The notes under the pieces: model-generated | Database searches by the model: none | What the model saw: only the letters and a program-made list of their open reading frames with translations | What the model was told of the DNA's origin: nothing | Assembly: GCF_013394855.1 (NCBI RefSeq) | Contig: NZ_JABMLK010000001.1 | Coordinates: 1,507,501 to 1,571,500 of the forward strand | DNA from: Limnobaculum xujianqingii | GTDB lineage: Bacteria > Pseudomonadota > Gammaproteobacteria > Enterobacterales > Enterobacteriaceae | Reading direction: 5' to 3' | DNA: 64,000 nt | Shown here: piece by piece, positions 20,008-29,798 of the stretch | Numbering within the stretch: position 1 is the stretch's first letter | Layout of the letters: every line of letters starts with the position of its first letter | Program-made: the position numbers and the translations under genes

Positions 20008-20523
20008 TTACAAATGTAACTCAGATAATTTTTCTGCCGGTAATGCCAGTTCATCGTTGTGGTTCACCCGAATGCCGCTATCAATAATGTGGCGGGCAAT
20101 ATCATGGGCTTCTTTCAATGAGTGCATTTCATAGGTACCACACTGAAATTCATTCAGTTCAGGGATCTTATTTTGATCCTGCACTTTAAGAATATCAGCC
20201 ATTGCATCTTCCCATGCTTTAGCTACCCGTCCTTCTTCTGGTTGACCAATCAGACTCATATAGAATCCGGTACGGCACCCCATTGGAGAAATATCGATAA
20301 TCTCAACGCCGTTACCGTTCAGATGGTCGCGCATAAATCCGGCAAACAGATGCTCCAGCGTATGGATACCTTTCTCTGGCAGAATTTCCATATTCGGGCG
20401 ACAGAAACGTAAATCAAACACTGTGATGGTATCCCCATGAGGTGTTTGCATTGTTTTTGCAACCCGGACAGCGGGCGCAGCCATGCGGGTATGGTCAACG
20501 GTAAAACTATCTAACAATGGCAT
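20008..20523 (-). CDS. luxS: LuxS, S-ribosylhomocysteinase
   Basis: Cleaves S-ribosylhomocysteine to homocysteine and DPD, the precursor of autoinducer-2. The metal site is HTLEH (HxxEH) and the catalytic Cys lies in [12 protein letters not shown] 20523 gives 171 residues, the E. coli length, with AAGGTG six bases upstream; an in-frame GTG at 20532 overlaps that ribosome-binding site. MicA and gshA flank it as in E. coli. Confidence 0.97.
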   Translation of the reverse strand: MPLLDSFTVDHTRMAAPAVRVAKTMQTPHGDTITVFDLRFCRPNMEILPEKGIHTLEHLFAGFMRDHLNGNGVEIIDISPMGCRTGFYMSLIGQPEEGRVAKAWEDAMADILKVQDQNKIPELNEFQCGTYEMHSLKEAHDIARHIIDSGIRVNHNDELALPAEKLSELHL

Positions 20524-20564
20524 TTTCGTCACCTTATAAAAAAATAATTTTTTTTACTTAAACA

Positions 20565-20594
20565 GGAAACCTTTCTCGAAAACGTGAGTCCTAA
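20565..20594 (+). promoter_or_regulatory. SigmaE-type promoter of micA
   Basis: GGAAAC (20565-20570), a 17-base spacer and GTCCTAA (20588-20594) resemble the sigmaE elements GGAACTT and GTCTAA. The site lies just upstream of the MicA-like RNA, whose E. coli counterpart is sigmaE-dependent. Confidence 0.65.
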
Positions 20595-20603
20595 TAAGTA
20601 CAA

Positions 20604-20671
20604 GAACACTCGTTATCATCATCCCTCTTTAGAGATGTTTATAAGGCCACTAGATATGTGGCCTTTCTTTT
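20604..20671 (+). ncRNA. micA: MicA small RNA
   Basis: The luxS-gshA gap carries the conserved MicA core TTATCATCATCCCT followed by an AGAGAT segment, then the terminator hairpin AAGGCCAC/GTGGCCTT with TCTTTT. In E. coli MicA occupies the same gap, binds Hfq and represses ompA and other outer-membrane protein mRNAs under envelope stress. The 5' end is placed about ten bases after the sigmaE -10 element; the terminator fixes the 3' end. It slightly precedes the gshA 3' end on the opposite strand. Confidence 0.9.
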
Positions 20672-20677
20672 ATCCAA

Positions 20678-22240
20678 TTAACGCTGGTTTTGTTCAGCCA
20701 GATATTCATCAAAGCTCATCGTATCCCGCTGTTCCATCTCTTGCTGACGACGGAGAGAAGCGACGCGTTCAGACTCCATCGCGTCTTCGGTTAATACACT
20801 TAACGGTTCTGATTGCAACATCTGACGATATTGTTCTGCCAACGCCAGACCAAAACTGCCAATACCAACATCTTTGATGGCCTGTAGCATTCTGCCAGAG
20901 AAGGTCAGTTCAGGATCTTCAAACGCTGATATTAATTTATTGCATACATCCTGATATTGCGAATTTTTGTTTGAGCCATCCAGCACTTCAGCAACCCGTA
21001 ATAAATCAGCAAACAACGATTTACCAACCACTTCCAGCGGCTGACGAGCCGTATCACAACCAATACCAATAGTCTGCCCTGGTTTACGCCCTTCCAGAAT
21101 AACCCGATTCCAGTTATGGCGAGTACACTGAAGTTCTTCACTACTCATTTCTGGCGCATCCGCCAGCGTACACCAAATCAGGAACAGATCGAGGAAACGA
21201 GCCTGATCGGCATCAATACCTATTGGTGAGAACGGGTTGATATCCAGCGCTCTGACTTCAATATATTCCACACCACCACGCAATAATGCATCAGATGGTG
21301 ATTCGCCTTTGCGCGTAACGCGTTTTGGCCGGATTGGTGCATAGAATTCATTTTCTATTTGCAAAACATTACTGTTGATCTGTTGGTAATGACCATTACT
21401 CTTCTCATCCAAATGTTTAAACTGTTCAGCTGGAATAGAAATGGCTTTTTTCAATCCTTCCACATAAGTGGTCAGATTGTTAAAGGTGATACCAAGATTG
21501 CTTTGTGCCGTATTGGTATAACCCAGATCGCTCATACGTAATGAAGTTGCATAAGGCAAATAACAGGCCCCGCTTTTCAGCTTTTCAAAAGGCATTTTGT
21601 TTTCACGGCCTTTAATAAAAGAGGAGCAAAGTGCAGGAGAAGCACCAAACAGATAAGGGATCACCCAGCCATAGCGATAATAGTTACGAATCAGACGGAA
21701 GTATCCTTCCGAAATTTTCTCTTTACCACTTTCAGCATCCGTTATTCCTTCTCGTGCTTGCCAGAATTCTAATGGCAGAGAGAAGTTGTAATGAACACCT
21801 GAAATGGTCTGCATTAACGCACCGTAGCGATTCTTTAACCCCTCACGATACAGGGTCTTAAAACGGCCGACGTTTGAAGTACCGTACTGAGCTAACTCAA
21901 TTTTGTCTTCTGAACTGATAAAGCACGGCATACTTAATGGCCACATCAGTTCAGAACCCAAATCACGACTCACGTGGCGGTGAATATCACGCAGGAAAGC
22001 CAGCAGATGATCGACATTTCCATCCACCGGCGTAATGAACTCGAGCAATGCCTCAGCAAAGTCTGTTGTTATCCAGCGATGAGTCAACGCCGAACCCAAT
22101 GATTTAGGGTGCGGAGTCGTCGCCAGATGGCCATCTGAAGTTATGCGGAGGGTCTCACGTTCAATACCACGTTGAATACCATTTAAAGCCTGAGGGTGCG
22201 CTTCCAGCCAGGATAGCGCTTTCGATACGTCCGGGATCAA
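20678..22240 (-). CDS. gshA: GshA, glutamate-cysteine ligase
   Basis: A 520-residue ATP-dependent enzyme that joins glutamate and cysteine, the first step of glutathione synthesis. It shows the proteobacterial GshA signature throughout (ERETLRI near residue 30, [31 protein letters not shown]). The start codon is TTG at 22240 preceded by GGGAGG, and E. coli gshA also starts with TTG. Confidence 0.96.
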   Translation of the reverse strand: MIPDVSKALSWLEAHPQALNGIQRGIERETLRITSDGHLATTPHPKSLGSALTHRWITTDFAEALLEFITPVDGNVDHLLAFLRDIHRHVSRDLGSELMWPLSMPCFISSEDKIELAQYGTSNVGRFKTLYREGLKNRYGALMQTISGVHYNFSLPLEFWQAREGITDAESGKEKISEGYFRLIRNYYRYGWVIPYLFGASPALCSSFIKGRENKMPFEKLKSGACYLPYATSLRMSDLGYTNTAQSNLGITFNNLTTYVEGLKKAISIPAEQFKHLDEKSNGHYQQINSNVLQIENEFYAPIRPKRVTRKGESPSDALLRGGVEYIEVRALDINPFSPIGIDADQARFLDLFLIWCTLADAPEMSSEELQCTRHNWNRVILEGRKPGQTIGIGCDTARQPLEVVGKSLFADLLRVAEVLDGSNKNSQYQDVCNKLISAFEDPELTFSGRMLQAIKDVGIGSFGLALAEQYRQMLQSEPLSVLTEDAMESERVASLRRQQEMEQRDTMSFDEYLAEQNQR

Positions 22241-22312
22241 TTCGACCTCCCGTAATCAATGTTCATACAACCTGCCGAAACCGAAGATTCATATCAGTAC
22301 TTTTCTCTTTTG

Positions 22313-22741
22313 TTAGCTAAAAAAAGAGATGCCTTTTAGAGTAATAGCCATCACAAGCAAGTAGCGCAGCGATTTCCCTAACAGCATAAAAAAAGTCACC
22401 GACCACCAGGGTAAACGTAACCACCCGGCCAGCAGACACAATAAATCACCCATTACGGGCAACCAACTTAATAACAACGCTGGCGAACCATAACGTTGTA
22501 GCCATTTCATAGCCAATTCTAATCGAGGGTGATGTTTAGGTACTGGCGCTATTCGGCCAATGATGACATTCGTCAGCCCTCCTAGCGTATTCCCTATAAT
22601 CGCCACTACCAGCAATAACCACGGAGCTGTATTTACTGTGGTTAGCAAAGTGGCAAATACCACTTCTGAATTGCCCGGCAGTATAGTCGCACTCAAAAAA
22701 CTGCTGCTAAAGAGCGCTGATAGCGATAATGCATCACTCAC
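22313..22741 (-). CDS. yqaA: YqaA, DedA-related membrane protein
   Basis: A 142-residue inner-membrane protein of the SNARE-associated/DedA-like family with three or four hydrophobic segments and the characteristic FATLLTTVNT and GNTLGGLTNVIIGR stretches. Function is unknown; relatives are tied to lipid carrier recycling. The ATG overlaps the yqaB stop by four bases, so the pair is co-translated, as in E. coli. Confidence 0.88.
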   Translation of the reverse strand: MSDALSLSALFSSSFLSATILPGNSEVVFATLLTTVNTAPWLLLVVAIIGNTLGGLTNVIIGRIAPVPKHHPRLELAMKWLQRYGSPALLLSWLPVMGDLLCLLAGWLRLPWWSVTFFMLLGKSLRYLLVMAITLKGISFFS

Positions 22742-23304
22742 AAATAACGAACATCCACGGCGTCCATACCAGCAGCTTTAGCTGCCTGAAGGCCAAATGG
22801 TGCATCTTCAAACACGATGCAAGAATCAGGAGTTACTTTCATTAACTGCGCACAGAGTAAGAAAGTATCCGGTGCCGGTTTATGATGTTGTACATCATCG
22901 GCACCAACAATCGCCGTAAAATAATCTTTTAGCCCAACGTGTTGCAACAGCCTTTCTGCAAAGCCATGCATACTACCTGTACCCACTGCCATTGGGCGTT
23001 TTCCACGATAAGATTTAACCACTTCAACAATTGGCAATGGTTTAACCATATCCAATACCATCTCTTCGACAATATCGAATTTTTCCTGCGCTAATTTATA
23101 AGGGTCCATATCAACCTGATAGCTGTTGATAACAAACTCGGCAATCTTCCAGGAAGGTGAACCATTCAGAGCGATAACTTTTTCTAAATCCAGTTCCATA
23201 CCATATTTTGCCAGCACTTCATTCCAGGCTTTTCGATGCCCTTCTTCGGTATCCAGCAAGGTGCCATCCATGTCAAAGATCAACCCCTGATAGCGGTCAT
23301 ACAT
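22738..23304 (-). CDS. yqaB: YqaB, HAD-family fructose-1-phosphate phosphatase
   Basis: A 188-residue haloacid dehalogenase-like hydrolase. The nucleophile and acid/base are Asp11 and Asp13 in FDMDGTLLDTE; GTGSMHGF provides motif II and VFEDAPFGLQAA motif IV. The E. coli enzyme dephosphorylates fructose 1-phosphate and 6-phosphogluconate in the cytoplasm. It is first in a two-gene unit with yqaA. Confidence 0.92.
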   Translation of the reverse strand: MYDRYQGLIFDMDGTLLDTEEGHRKAWNEVLAKYGMELDLEKVIALNGSPSWKIAEFVINSYQVDMDPYKLAQEKFDIVEEMVLDMVKPLPIVEVVKSYRGKRPMAVGTGSMHGFAERLLQHVGLKDYFTAIVGADDVQHHKPAPDTFLLCAQLMKVTPDSCIVFEDAPFGLQAAKAAGMDAVDVRYL

Positions 23305-23689
23305 AACAGACCCCTCAATATTTAGGTAACAGATAACAAACTATTCGGCTACTTTAACTTAAAAGCTAATTAATGTCGCTGATTGAGTTAACTGGTTAGC
23401 AGATTATGTAACACAATATAAACCCATATATTTATTAAGGTTAATTATCAATATCAAGCAAGAAAATGACTATTTTCACGAAAACATTATCTATCCAGAA
23501 CAACACGTTGTAACAACTAAGCCACATAAATAGCGCGTTTATAGTGAATTCTATACTTGATTTTACTATAATAACCGACGGTTCATAGCCAAGGCTCCAT
23601 GCCAAAACAAATTCTATGCGCAACGTTTTTTTATTTGGGAACGCGCAGAATAGGGACATATACATATACTGGAAAGTAACTCTTAAATT
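23305..23689. promoter_or_regulatory. Divergent yqaB-pagP regulatory region
   Basis: This 385-bp gap separates yqaB (-) and pagP (+). A good -10 box TATAAT is at 23567-23572, giving a pagP leader of about 110 bases, with no strong -35. pagP in relatives is PhoP-activated. One CGTTTA half-site occurs at 23536-23541, but no convincing PhoP direct repeat was found. Nothing else was recognised. Confidence 0.4.
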
Positions 23690-24241
23690 ATGAAAGCCGT
23701 TATCATTACATCAGCTCTGTTATTCAGTTTGTCTTTCAATGCCGTCGCAGAAGAATCGGCAGATGACGGTATTTGGGAAACCATTAAGAGCAATGTTAAA
23801 CAAACCTGGAATTCCCCTACCCGTGACCTCTATGTGCCTCTGAATACCTGGCATAACCGAGCCATGTATGACAAAGATAAAACCGACTCTTATAACGAGA
23901 GACCTTGGGGGGTTGGCTATGGCGTATCGCGATTCGACAATGAAGGAAACTGGCATTCTATTTACGCAATGGAATTTCAGGATTCACATAATCAATTTCA
24001 ACCAATTGCTGGTTATGGCTATCAGAAAAACTGGTATTTTGGTAAAGACCGAGACTGGCGCTTAGGATTGGGTTTCACTGCAGCAATTACTGCACGCCAC
24101 GACTATTCCTATATTCCAATCCCATTACCACTGCCGCTATTCTCAATAGAATATAAACAGTTTGCTATTCAAAACACCTATATTCCTGGTACCTATAACA
24201 ACGGTAACGTCTTATTTACCTGGGCTCGCTGGCAGTTCTAG
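23690..24241 (+). CDS. pagP: PagP, lipid A palmitoyltransferase
   Basis: A 183-residue outer-membrane beta-barrel enzyme that moves palmitate from phospholipid to lipid A. A signal peptide (about 1-20, ending VAEE) precedes the barrel. The catalytic His is in NTWHNRAMYD (residue 55) and the Asp-Ser pair in FQDSHNQ; the C-terminus WARWQF ends in Phe, as expected for BAM substrates. It modifies the outer leaflet whose polysaccharide the 38-61 kb clusters may supply. Confidence 0.96.
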   Translation: MKAVIITSALLFSLSFNAVAEESADDGIWETIKSNVKQTWNSPTRDLYVPLNTWHNRAMYDKDKTDSYNERPWGVGYGVSRFDNEGNWHSIYAMEFQDSHNQFQPIAGYGYQKNWYFGKDRDWRLGLGFTAAITARHDYSYIPIPLPLPLFSIEYKQFAIQNTYIPGTYNNGNVLFTWARWQF

Positions 24242-24412
24242 CTGAGAGCTTTCTCAGAGTCGGTAACGTTAACCCTTTTTCTCAGGCAGGTTAACGTCCG
24301 GCCTGATTATTTAAGCCCTGTGACTAAAGTTCTATTAACATCTATTCTGGATGTAATAACAGTAGAACTTCACTTTATCGCCTGATTATACCCTTAGCCA
24401 CAGAGAGAATTT

Positions 24413-25522
24413 ATGGATCAAGCACAACATCATCCTTCGGGCAAAACTCGTCATAAAGAGTATTCACTCATTCTGACTATGATTACCATTCCTGTACTGC
24501 TCTTTATGCAGCACAATACTAACCTTCTGATTACTGTCTTAATTAACCTTCTTGCACTGGTTACGATTCTGGGTGCAGCTTTTAGTGTGGTTCGTCATGC
24601 TGACGTACTGGCTCACAGATTAGGAGAACCCTATGGTTCACTGATCCTGAGTCTGGCTGTGGTAATACTGGAAGTCAGCCTGATTTCTGCGCTGATGGTT
24701 ACCGGTGATACTGGGCCAACGCTAATGAGGGATACGCTATATTCTGTCATTATGATAGTCATGAGTGGGCTGGTAGGGATATCTTTGTTATTGGGTGGCC
24801 GTAAGTTTGCAACTCAACACGTTAATTTGGCCGGTATCAAACAATATTTGACCGCGTTATTGCCATTAGCAATTATCGTTCTGGTCTTACCCGCGACCTT
24901 TGGCAGTGGAACCTTTAGCTCTGGCCAACTTTTAATTATCGCCCTGCTGTCTGCCGCAATGTATATCGTGTTTCTGACTATACAAACTAAAACTCACCAA
25001 AATCTGTTTATATATGAACACGAAGATGAAGGTGATGGCCCGGACGATCATCATGGAAAGCCCTCTGCTCATGGTAATGCCTGGCATGCATGCTGGTTAG
25101 TCGTTCATCTGGTTGCTGTTATCGCCGTTACAAAAATCAATGCCGGATCGCTGGAGTATTTATTAACCGAGTTACATGCACCACCACAATTTACCGGCTT
25201 TCTGATCGCATTATTAATTCTTTCACCGGAAGGTCTGGGGGCTTTGAAAGCGGTAATGAATAATCAGGTACAGCGAGCTATGAATCTGTTCTTTGGCTCT
25301 GTATTGGCAACGATTTCCCTTACGGTACCAGCCGTCGTAATTATTGCGATGATCACTGGTCAACATTTGGTCTTTGGCCTGTCGACCTCCAATGCTGTAT
25401 TACTTATTACCGTATTGCTGCTTTGTCAGAGTTCATTTGCAACCGGCAGAACCAATGTGCTAAACGGAGCGGCTCATCTGGCCATATTTGTTGCTTATCT
25501 GTTAGTCCTGATGATGGGATAA
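24413..25522 (+). CDS. chaA: ChaA, Ca2+/Na+-K+:H+ antiporter
   Basis: A 369-residue inner-membrane cation/proton antiporter of the CaCA family with about eleven hydrophobic helices. The two alpha-repeat motifs are seen in SLAVVILEVSLISAL and ALLILSPEGLGALKA, each with the acidic residue that binds the cation. An acidic, His-rich cytoplasmic loop (YEHEDEGDGPDDHHG, about 200-215) is typical of ChaA. It is a single-gene unit with a terminator at 25539-25569. Confidence 0.95.
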   Translation: MDQAQHHPSGKTRHKEYSLILTMITIPVLLFMQHNTNLLITVLINLLALVTILGAAFSVVRHADVLAHRLGEPYGSLILSLAVVILEVSLISALMVTGDTGPTLMRDTLYSVIMIVMSGLVGISLLLGGRKFATQHVNLAGIKQYLTALLPLAIIVLVLPATFGSGTFSSGQLLIIALLSAAMYIVFLTIQTKTHQNLFIYEHEDEGDGPDDHHGKPSAHGNAWHACWLVVHLVAVIAVTKINAGSLEYLLTELHAPPQFTGFLIALLILSPEGLGALKAVMNNQVQRAMNLFFGSVLATISLTVPAVVIIAMITGQHLVFGLSTSNAVLLITVLLLCQSSFATGRTNVLNGAAHLAIFVAYLLVLMMG

Positions 25523-25538
25523 CTCTCACCTCTCACTA

Positions 25539-25569
25539 AAAAACGCCACTAAATTTCAGTGGCGTTTTT
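25539..25569 (+). terminator. Terminator after chaA
   Basis: AAAAACGCCACT pairs with AGTGGCGTTTTT around a short loop, 16 bases after the chaA stop, ending in T residues. Confidence 0.92.
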
Positions 25570-25727
25570 ATTTCTGTTGCTCTGTCTTCCCTTCTCCTGT
25601 CTGGCTTTTCATTTTTTCACTCAATTAGATAAACACAAACGCTGTTTATTGACCATGATTAGAGGTACTTTGTGTTACGCGAATAAAGCTCAGTTTCCCC
25701 TTATCAGTATTAATGAAGGAAGCCATT

Positions 25728-26765
25728 ATGAGTCAAAGTCCAAATATCAACCGTCGTATTGTTCTTGCCTCTCGCCCTTATGGTGCCCCTACTCCGAATG
25801 ATTTTCGTCTGGAACAGCAACCTATTGCTGTTCCAGGTGTGGGTGAAGTACTACTGCGCAATGTTTATCTTTCCCTCGACCCTTATGTGCGCAGGCGTAT
25901 GAGTGATGCTCCATCCTATTCTCCTCCAATGGAGATAAATGATGTTATTGTTGGTGGTACCGTTAGTAAAGTAGTGCAATCCAACCATCCTGAATTTCAG
26001 GTTGGTGACTGGGTAGTAGGCCAGGCCGGTTGGCAAGATTATACGGTGAGTGATGGTCAAGGCATTATCAAACTGGATAGTGTTATTCCTCACCCTTCTT
26101 ATGCATTAGGTATTCTTGGAATGCCAGGATTTACCGCCTACATGGGGCTTCTGGACATTGGTCAACCCAAAGCTGGAGAAACGTTGGTAGTAGCCGCCGC
26201 AACAGGCCCGGTGGGTGGTACCGTAGGTCAGATAGCTAAACTGAAAGGATGTCGGGTAGTCGGTATTGCTGGCGGCGCTGAAAAATGCCGTTATGCAGTA
26301 GAAACATTGGGATTTGATGTATGTCTCGACCATTATCAGCCGGATTTAGCCCAACAGTTAGCCAACACTTGCCCTCAGGGAATTGATATCTACTATGAAA
26401 ATGTAGGAGGCAAAGTGTTTGATGCAGTTCTTCCATTACTAAACCCGCGCGCCCGTATTCCTGTTTGCGGCATCATTTCACAATACAACGCCACTGCCCT
26501 GCCAGATGGCCCTGACCGACTCAGCCTGCTGGAAAGTATTATTTTGAAAAAAAGAATTCGTATGCAGGGATTCATTATTTTTAATGACTATGCCCACCAT
26601 TTTGGCGAATTTATCCAGCAAATGGGGCAATGGGTATCTGAAGGCAAAATCAAATATCGGGAACATCTGGTTCAGGGGTTGGAAAACGCACCTGAAGCCT
26701 TTATCGGCCTGTTAAAAGGCGAGAATTTCGGAAAATTAGTTATTCAGCTAGGCAATGAGAACTAA
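25728..26765 (+). CDS. curA: CurA (YncB), NADPH-dependent curcumin reductase-like
   Basis: A 345-residue zinc-independent medium-chain reductase of the leukotriene B4 dehydrogenase type, the same length as E. coli CurA, with long shared stretches (LGMPGFTAYMGLLDIGQP, YYENVGGKVFDAVLPLLN). It reduces conjugated double bonds in enones with NADPH; the NADPH-binding motif is AATGPVGGTVGQ. ATG 25728 is preferred because GGAAG lies just upstream; an in-frame ATG at 25713 is less well placed. An aldo-keto reductase gene follows 82 bases downstream. Confidence 0.93.
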   Translation: MSQSPNINRRIVLASRPYGAPTPNDFRLEQQPIAVPGVGEVLLRNVYLSLDPYVRRRMSDAPSYSPPMEINDVIVGGTVSKVVQSNHPEFQVGDWVVGQAGWQDYTVSDGQGIIKLDSVIPHPSYALGILGMPGFTAYMGLLDIGQPKAGETLVVAAATGPVGGTVGQIAKLKGCRVVGIAGGAEKCRYAVETLGFDVCLDHYQPDLAQQLANTCPQGIDIYYENVGGKVFDAVLPLLNPRARIPVCGIISQYNATALPDGPDRLSLLESIILKKRIRMQGFIIFNDYAHHFGEFIQQMGQWVSEGKIKYREHLVQGLENAPEAFIGLLKGENFGKLVIQLGNEN

Positions 26766-26847
26766 TTGTCACAGTTCAACACTGATCTATTCAATTTTAT
26801 TATTTGGTACACCTGCTACTTGGGTGCACCTTTCTAAGGAGATATGA

Positions 26848-27840
26848 ATGTCCCACTTTGTCAATCCACAACGGTATGACTCGATGCAATATGCTCGTTG
26901 TGGCCGCAGCGGAATACAGCTGCCTAAAATATCGCTTGGCCTTTGGCATAATTTTGGTGATGTTACCCTGTATGAAAACAGTCGTGAAATGATCCGCACG
27001 GCTTTTGATGCGGGTATTACCCATTTCGATTTAGCAAATAACTATGGCCCTCCTCCCGGTTCCGCAGAGATCAATTTCGGGCGTATTCTGAAGCAAGATT
27101 TCCAGCACTACCGCGATGAAATGATTATCTCCTCTAAAGCCGGATATACCATGTGGCCTGGTCCTTATGGTGATTTTGGCTCTAAAAAGTATCTGGTCTC
27201 CAGCCTTGATCAAAGCCTGAAGCGTATGGGGCTCGACTATGTTGATATTTTTTATCACCACCGTCCTGACCCTGATACGCCGCTGGAAGAAACCATGTCA
27301 GCACTCGACTTAATTGTTCGTCAGGGTAAGGCGCTGTACGTTGGACTTTCCAACTATCCGGCGGATAAAGCCAAAGAGGCTATTCGTATTCTGAATACAC
27401 TGGGAACACCTTGTCTTATCCATCAACCCAAGTACTCAATGTTTGAACGCTGGATTGAAAATGGATTACAGGATGTTTTACAAGAAGAAGGTGTTGGTTC
27501 AATTGCCTTCTCACCACTGGCAGGAGGCCTGTTAACCGATCGCTATCTGTCGGGTATTCCGGAAGGTTCTCGTATCGCCAGTGACAGTCCTTTCCTCACC
27601 AGCGATCAGTTAACAGAAGCTCGGGTAACTCAAATTCGTCAGTTGAATGAAATCGCTCAGCGTCGTGGACAAAAACTGGTTCAAATGGCTCTGGCATGGG
27701 TGTTACGGGAAGGAAGAGTAACTTCTGCGTTAATTGGTGCCAGTAAAGTCAGCCAAATCGAAGATGCAGTGGCTGCATTGAATAACCTGACGTTTAGCCA
27801 ACAGGAACTCAATGAGATAGAAACTATTCTGGCCAAATAA
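26848..27840 (+). CDS. gpr: Gpr/YghZ-like aldo-keto reductase
   Basis: A 330-residue TIM-barrel NADPH reductase of the AKR14 (L-glyceraldehyde 3-phosphate reductase) group. The N-terminal half matches E. coli YghZ closely (LGLWHNFG, ITHFDLANNYGPPPGSAE). Catalytic Asp and Tyr lie in DLANNYG, Lys in SSKAGY and His in YHHRPD. RBS AAGGAG is seven bases before ATG 26848. It probably detoxifies methylglyoxal-type or other aldehydes. Co-transcription with curA is plausible. Confidence 0.9.
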   Translation: MSHFVNPQRYDSMQYARCGRSGIQLPKISLGLWHNFGDVTLYENSREMIRTAFDAGITHFDLANNYGPPPGSAEINFGRILKQDFQHYRDEMIISSKAGYTMWPGPYGDFGSKKYLVSSLDQSLKRMGLDYVDIFYHHRPDPDTPLEETMSALDLIVRQGKALYVGLSNYPADKAKEAIRILNTLGTPCLIHQPKYSMFERWIENGLQDVLQEEGVGSIAFSPLAGGLLTDRYLSGIPEGSRIASDSPFLTSDQLTEARVTQIRQLNEIAQRRGQKLVQMALAWVLREGRVTSALIGASKVSQIEDAVAALNNLTFSQQELNEIETILAK

Positions 27841-27893
27841 GATTGTTAGCTCAGATAACCGCTATTGGGTGCTTTTACCGTGGCGGTTATCGG

Positions 27894-29123
27894 CTATAAG
27901 AAGAAACTGATTAACAAATAGATATTCAAGCTGACGACCAGTCCGACAATTGCCCGACCAATATTTTGCATCAATGTACTATTAACCAAATCACCCATAA
28001 GTTCTCGATTCCCGGTAAAACTCAATAATGGAATCAGCGCCAGAGCAATACCAAAGCTGAGAAATACCTGGCTAACAATTAGTATACGGGTCGCATCCAT
28101 ACCGCTCATAATCACAACAAACGATGGCAGCATCGTCACTGCGCGGCGCAGCCAAAGCGGTATCCTGAAGTGAATAAAACCCTGCATAACAACCTGTCCG
28201 GCCATAGTTCCGACAACGGTAGAAGACAGCCCAGCGGCCACCAGACTAAGGCCAAAAGTCACTGCAGCAAACTTACCCAGCAGAGGTTCTAATGTGACAT
28301 AAGCCTGATCAAGTTCAGTAATTCCCGTTTGTCCATGAAAATGAAATACTGCTGCTGCCATTGCCATCATCGATAAGTTAACGAAACCAGCAATAGTCAT
28401 CGCCACGGCAACATCCCATTTTGTGGCGGAATAGCGCTCTTCCCGAGTGCCTTTAGAATTTTGCGTCAATGCAGAATGCAGATAAATGACATGCGGCATG
28501 ATAGTCGCACCTAATACGCCCGCAGCCAGAAATACAGCCTCATTATTTGGTAATCCGGGTATTAGCATACCGGTGGTGAGTTCGGTAACATCAGGTGCCG
28601 AAAACACCAGCTCAATGATATAGGCTCCGGCAACAAACAACAGAAAAGCGCCAATTATCCGTTCTAAAGGTTTGTCCCCTTTACTCTGTAACATTAAGAT
28701 TAGAAAGGTACAAATACCAGTTATCACTGCACCATTAAGCAAACTTACGCCCAGCAATAACTTAAACCCAATTGCCGCACCAATGAATTCAGCCAAATCT
28801 GTTGCTATTGCAACCAACTCAGCCTGAACCCAATAAAACCAGACAATTGGACGTGGAAATCGATCGCGAATATGTTCTGCCAGATTTTTATTAGTCGCAA
28901 TTCCCAGCTTGGCAGAAAAAAGCTGTACTACCATTGCCATGATATTGGCCCAGACAACAACCCAAAGCAGCTGGTAGCCAAAAGCTGAACCAGCCTGAAT
29001 GTTGGTCGCAAAGTTACCGGGATCGATATAGCCAATGGCTGCAATAAAAGCAGGTCCCATCAGAGCAAGCCTGATCTTTCTCGATACTTTACCTGATTGA
29101 ACTATGGCACCTGAATCTGACAT
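27894..29123 (-). CDS. mntH: MntH, proton-coupled Mn2+ transporter (Nramp)
   Basis: A 409-residue inner-membrane Nramp with about eleven helices. The metal site in helix 1 is IDPGNFATN and in helix 6 [10 protein letters not shown] (family motif MPH-x-LH; here [11 protein letters not shown]). ATG 29123 has GGAG nine bases upstream; a TTG nine codons upstream is unlikely. A Fur box lies 34 bases before the start, fitting known iron repression of mntH. No convincing MntR palindrome was seen. Confidence 0.95.
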   Translation of the reverse strand: MSDSGAIVQSGKVSRKIRLALMGPAFIAAIGYIDPGNFATNIQAGSAFGYQLLWVVVWANIMAMVVQLFSAKLGIATNKNLAEHIRDRFPRPIVWFYWVQAELVAIATDLAEFIGAAIGFKLLLGVSLLNGAVITGICTFLILMLQSKGDKPLERIIGAFLLFVAGAYIIELVFSAPDVTELTTGMLIPGLPNNEAVFLAAGVLGATIMPHVIYLHSALTQNSKGTREERYSATKWDVAVAMTIAGFVNLSMMAMAAAVFHFHGQTGITELDQAYVTLEPLLGKFAAVTFGLSLVAAGLSSTVVGTMAGQVVMQGFIHFRIPLWLRRAVTMLPSFVVIMSGMDATRILIVSQVFLSFGIALALIPLLSFTGNRELMGDLVNSTLMQNIGRAIVGLVVSLNIYLLISFFL

Positions 29124-29156
29124 GGATATATTCTCCGAATCACCACACAATCAAAT

Positions 29157-29175
29157 GATAATGATTCTCATTCAA
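29157..29175. promoter_or_regulatory. Fur box upstream of mntH
   Basis: GATAATGATTCTCATTC agrees with the 19-bp Fur consensus GATAATGATAATCATTATC at about 14 of 17 aligned positions and lies 34-52 bases before the mntH start. Confidence 0.8.
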
Positions 29176-29798
29176 ATATCAACTTAATTACGCTTATCGT
29201 TCAGATAGGCGCAATTAAACAGCCAGATAATATTTCGCATCAAAAGCCGAAGTTGTATTACCTAAATCAACGTAAATATTACGGTCATTATAATACAGTA
29301 AACTACAGCCCACCTCATAAATACAACATTTAAGAAACCATTAGTAACAATAATGACATTAAGTAATAACAATCATGCATTAGGCTCAGGATAAAAGTAC
29401 TAACGGTCATTTATATCCTATAGCAGTAAGAAAACCATTACTCATTCCATAAAAGAATAATATTAAAAATAGAGAATTAACCATTTGAATTAAATGAATA
29501 TAAATAAGATGAGATCTCACCAACTTTCTTTAATCAAATCATCAAAATAATTATTTTTGATTAAATAAAGTGAATTGCCAATCAATGTCATATCCACTGA
29601 CAATTAATCAGGAATATTCGCCTCTTCCAGACAATTTTTCACTTTACGTACGGTAATCAAAAAACTTATAGTCGAGAAACACTGATATTTAGTTGCTCAT
29701 ATTCCGAATAATGAAAAATTAACCATCAAAATTTGTTCAACCACAAATATGATGACAAATTAGTCTTAACCCCTTTAAACAGCGGACTGAATACTACT
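29176..29798. other. AT-rich gap between mntH and iaaA
   Basis: About 620 bp with many stops in all frames. It must hold the mntH promoter (minus) and the iaaA promoter (plus), but no clear -35/-10 pair, riboswitch or small ORF was recognised. An upstream in-frame ATG for iaaA at 29733 lies inside it and lacks homology support. Confidence 0.4.

Noticed and set aside
23536..23572. PhoP box ahead of pagP
   Set aside because: Only one CGTTTA half-site is present without a second correctly spaced repeat.
25559..25801. 80-codon frame between chaA and curA
   Set aside because: It begins in the chaA terminator and overlaps the curA start in another frame; no recognisable product.
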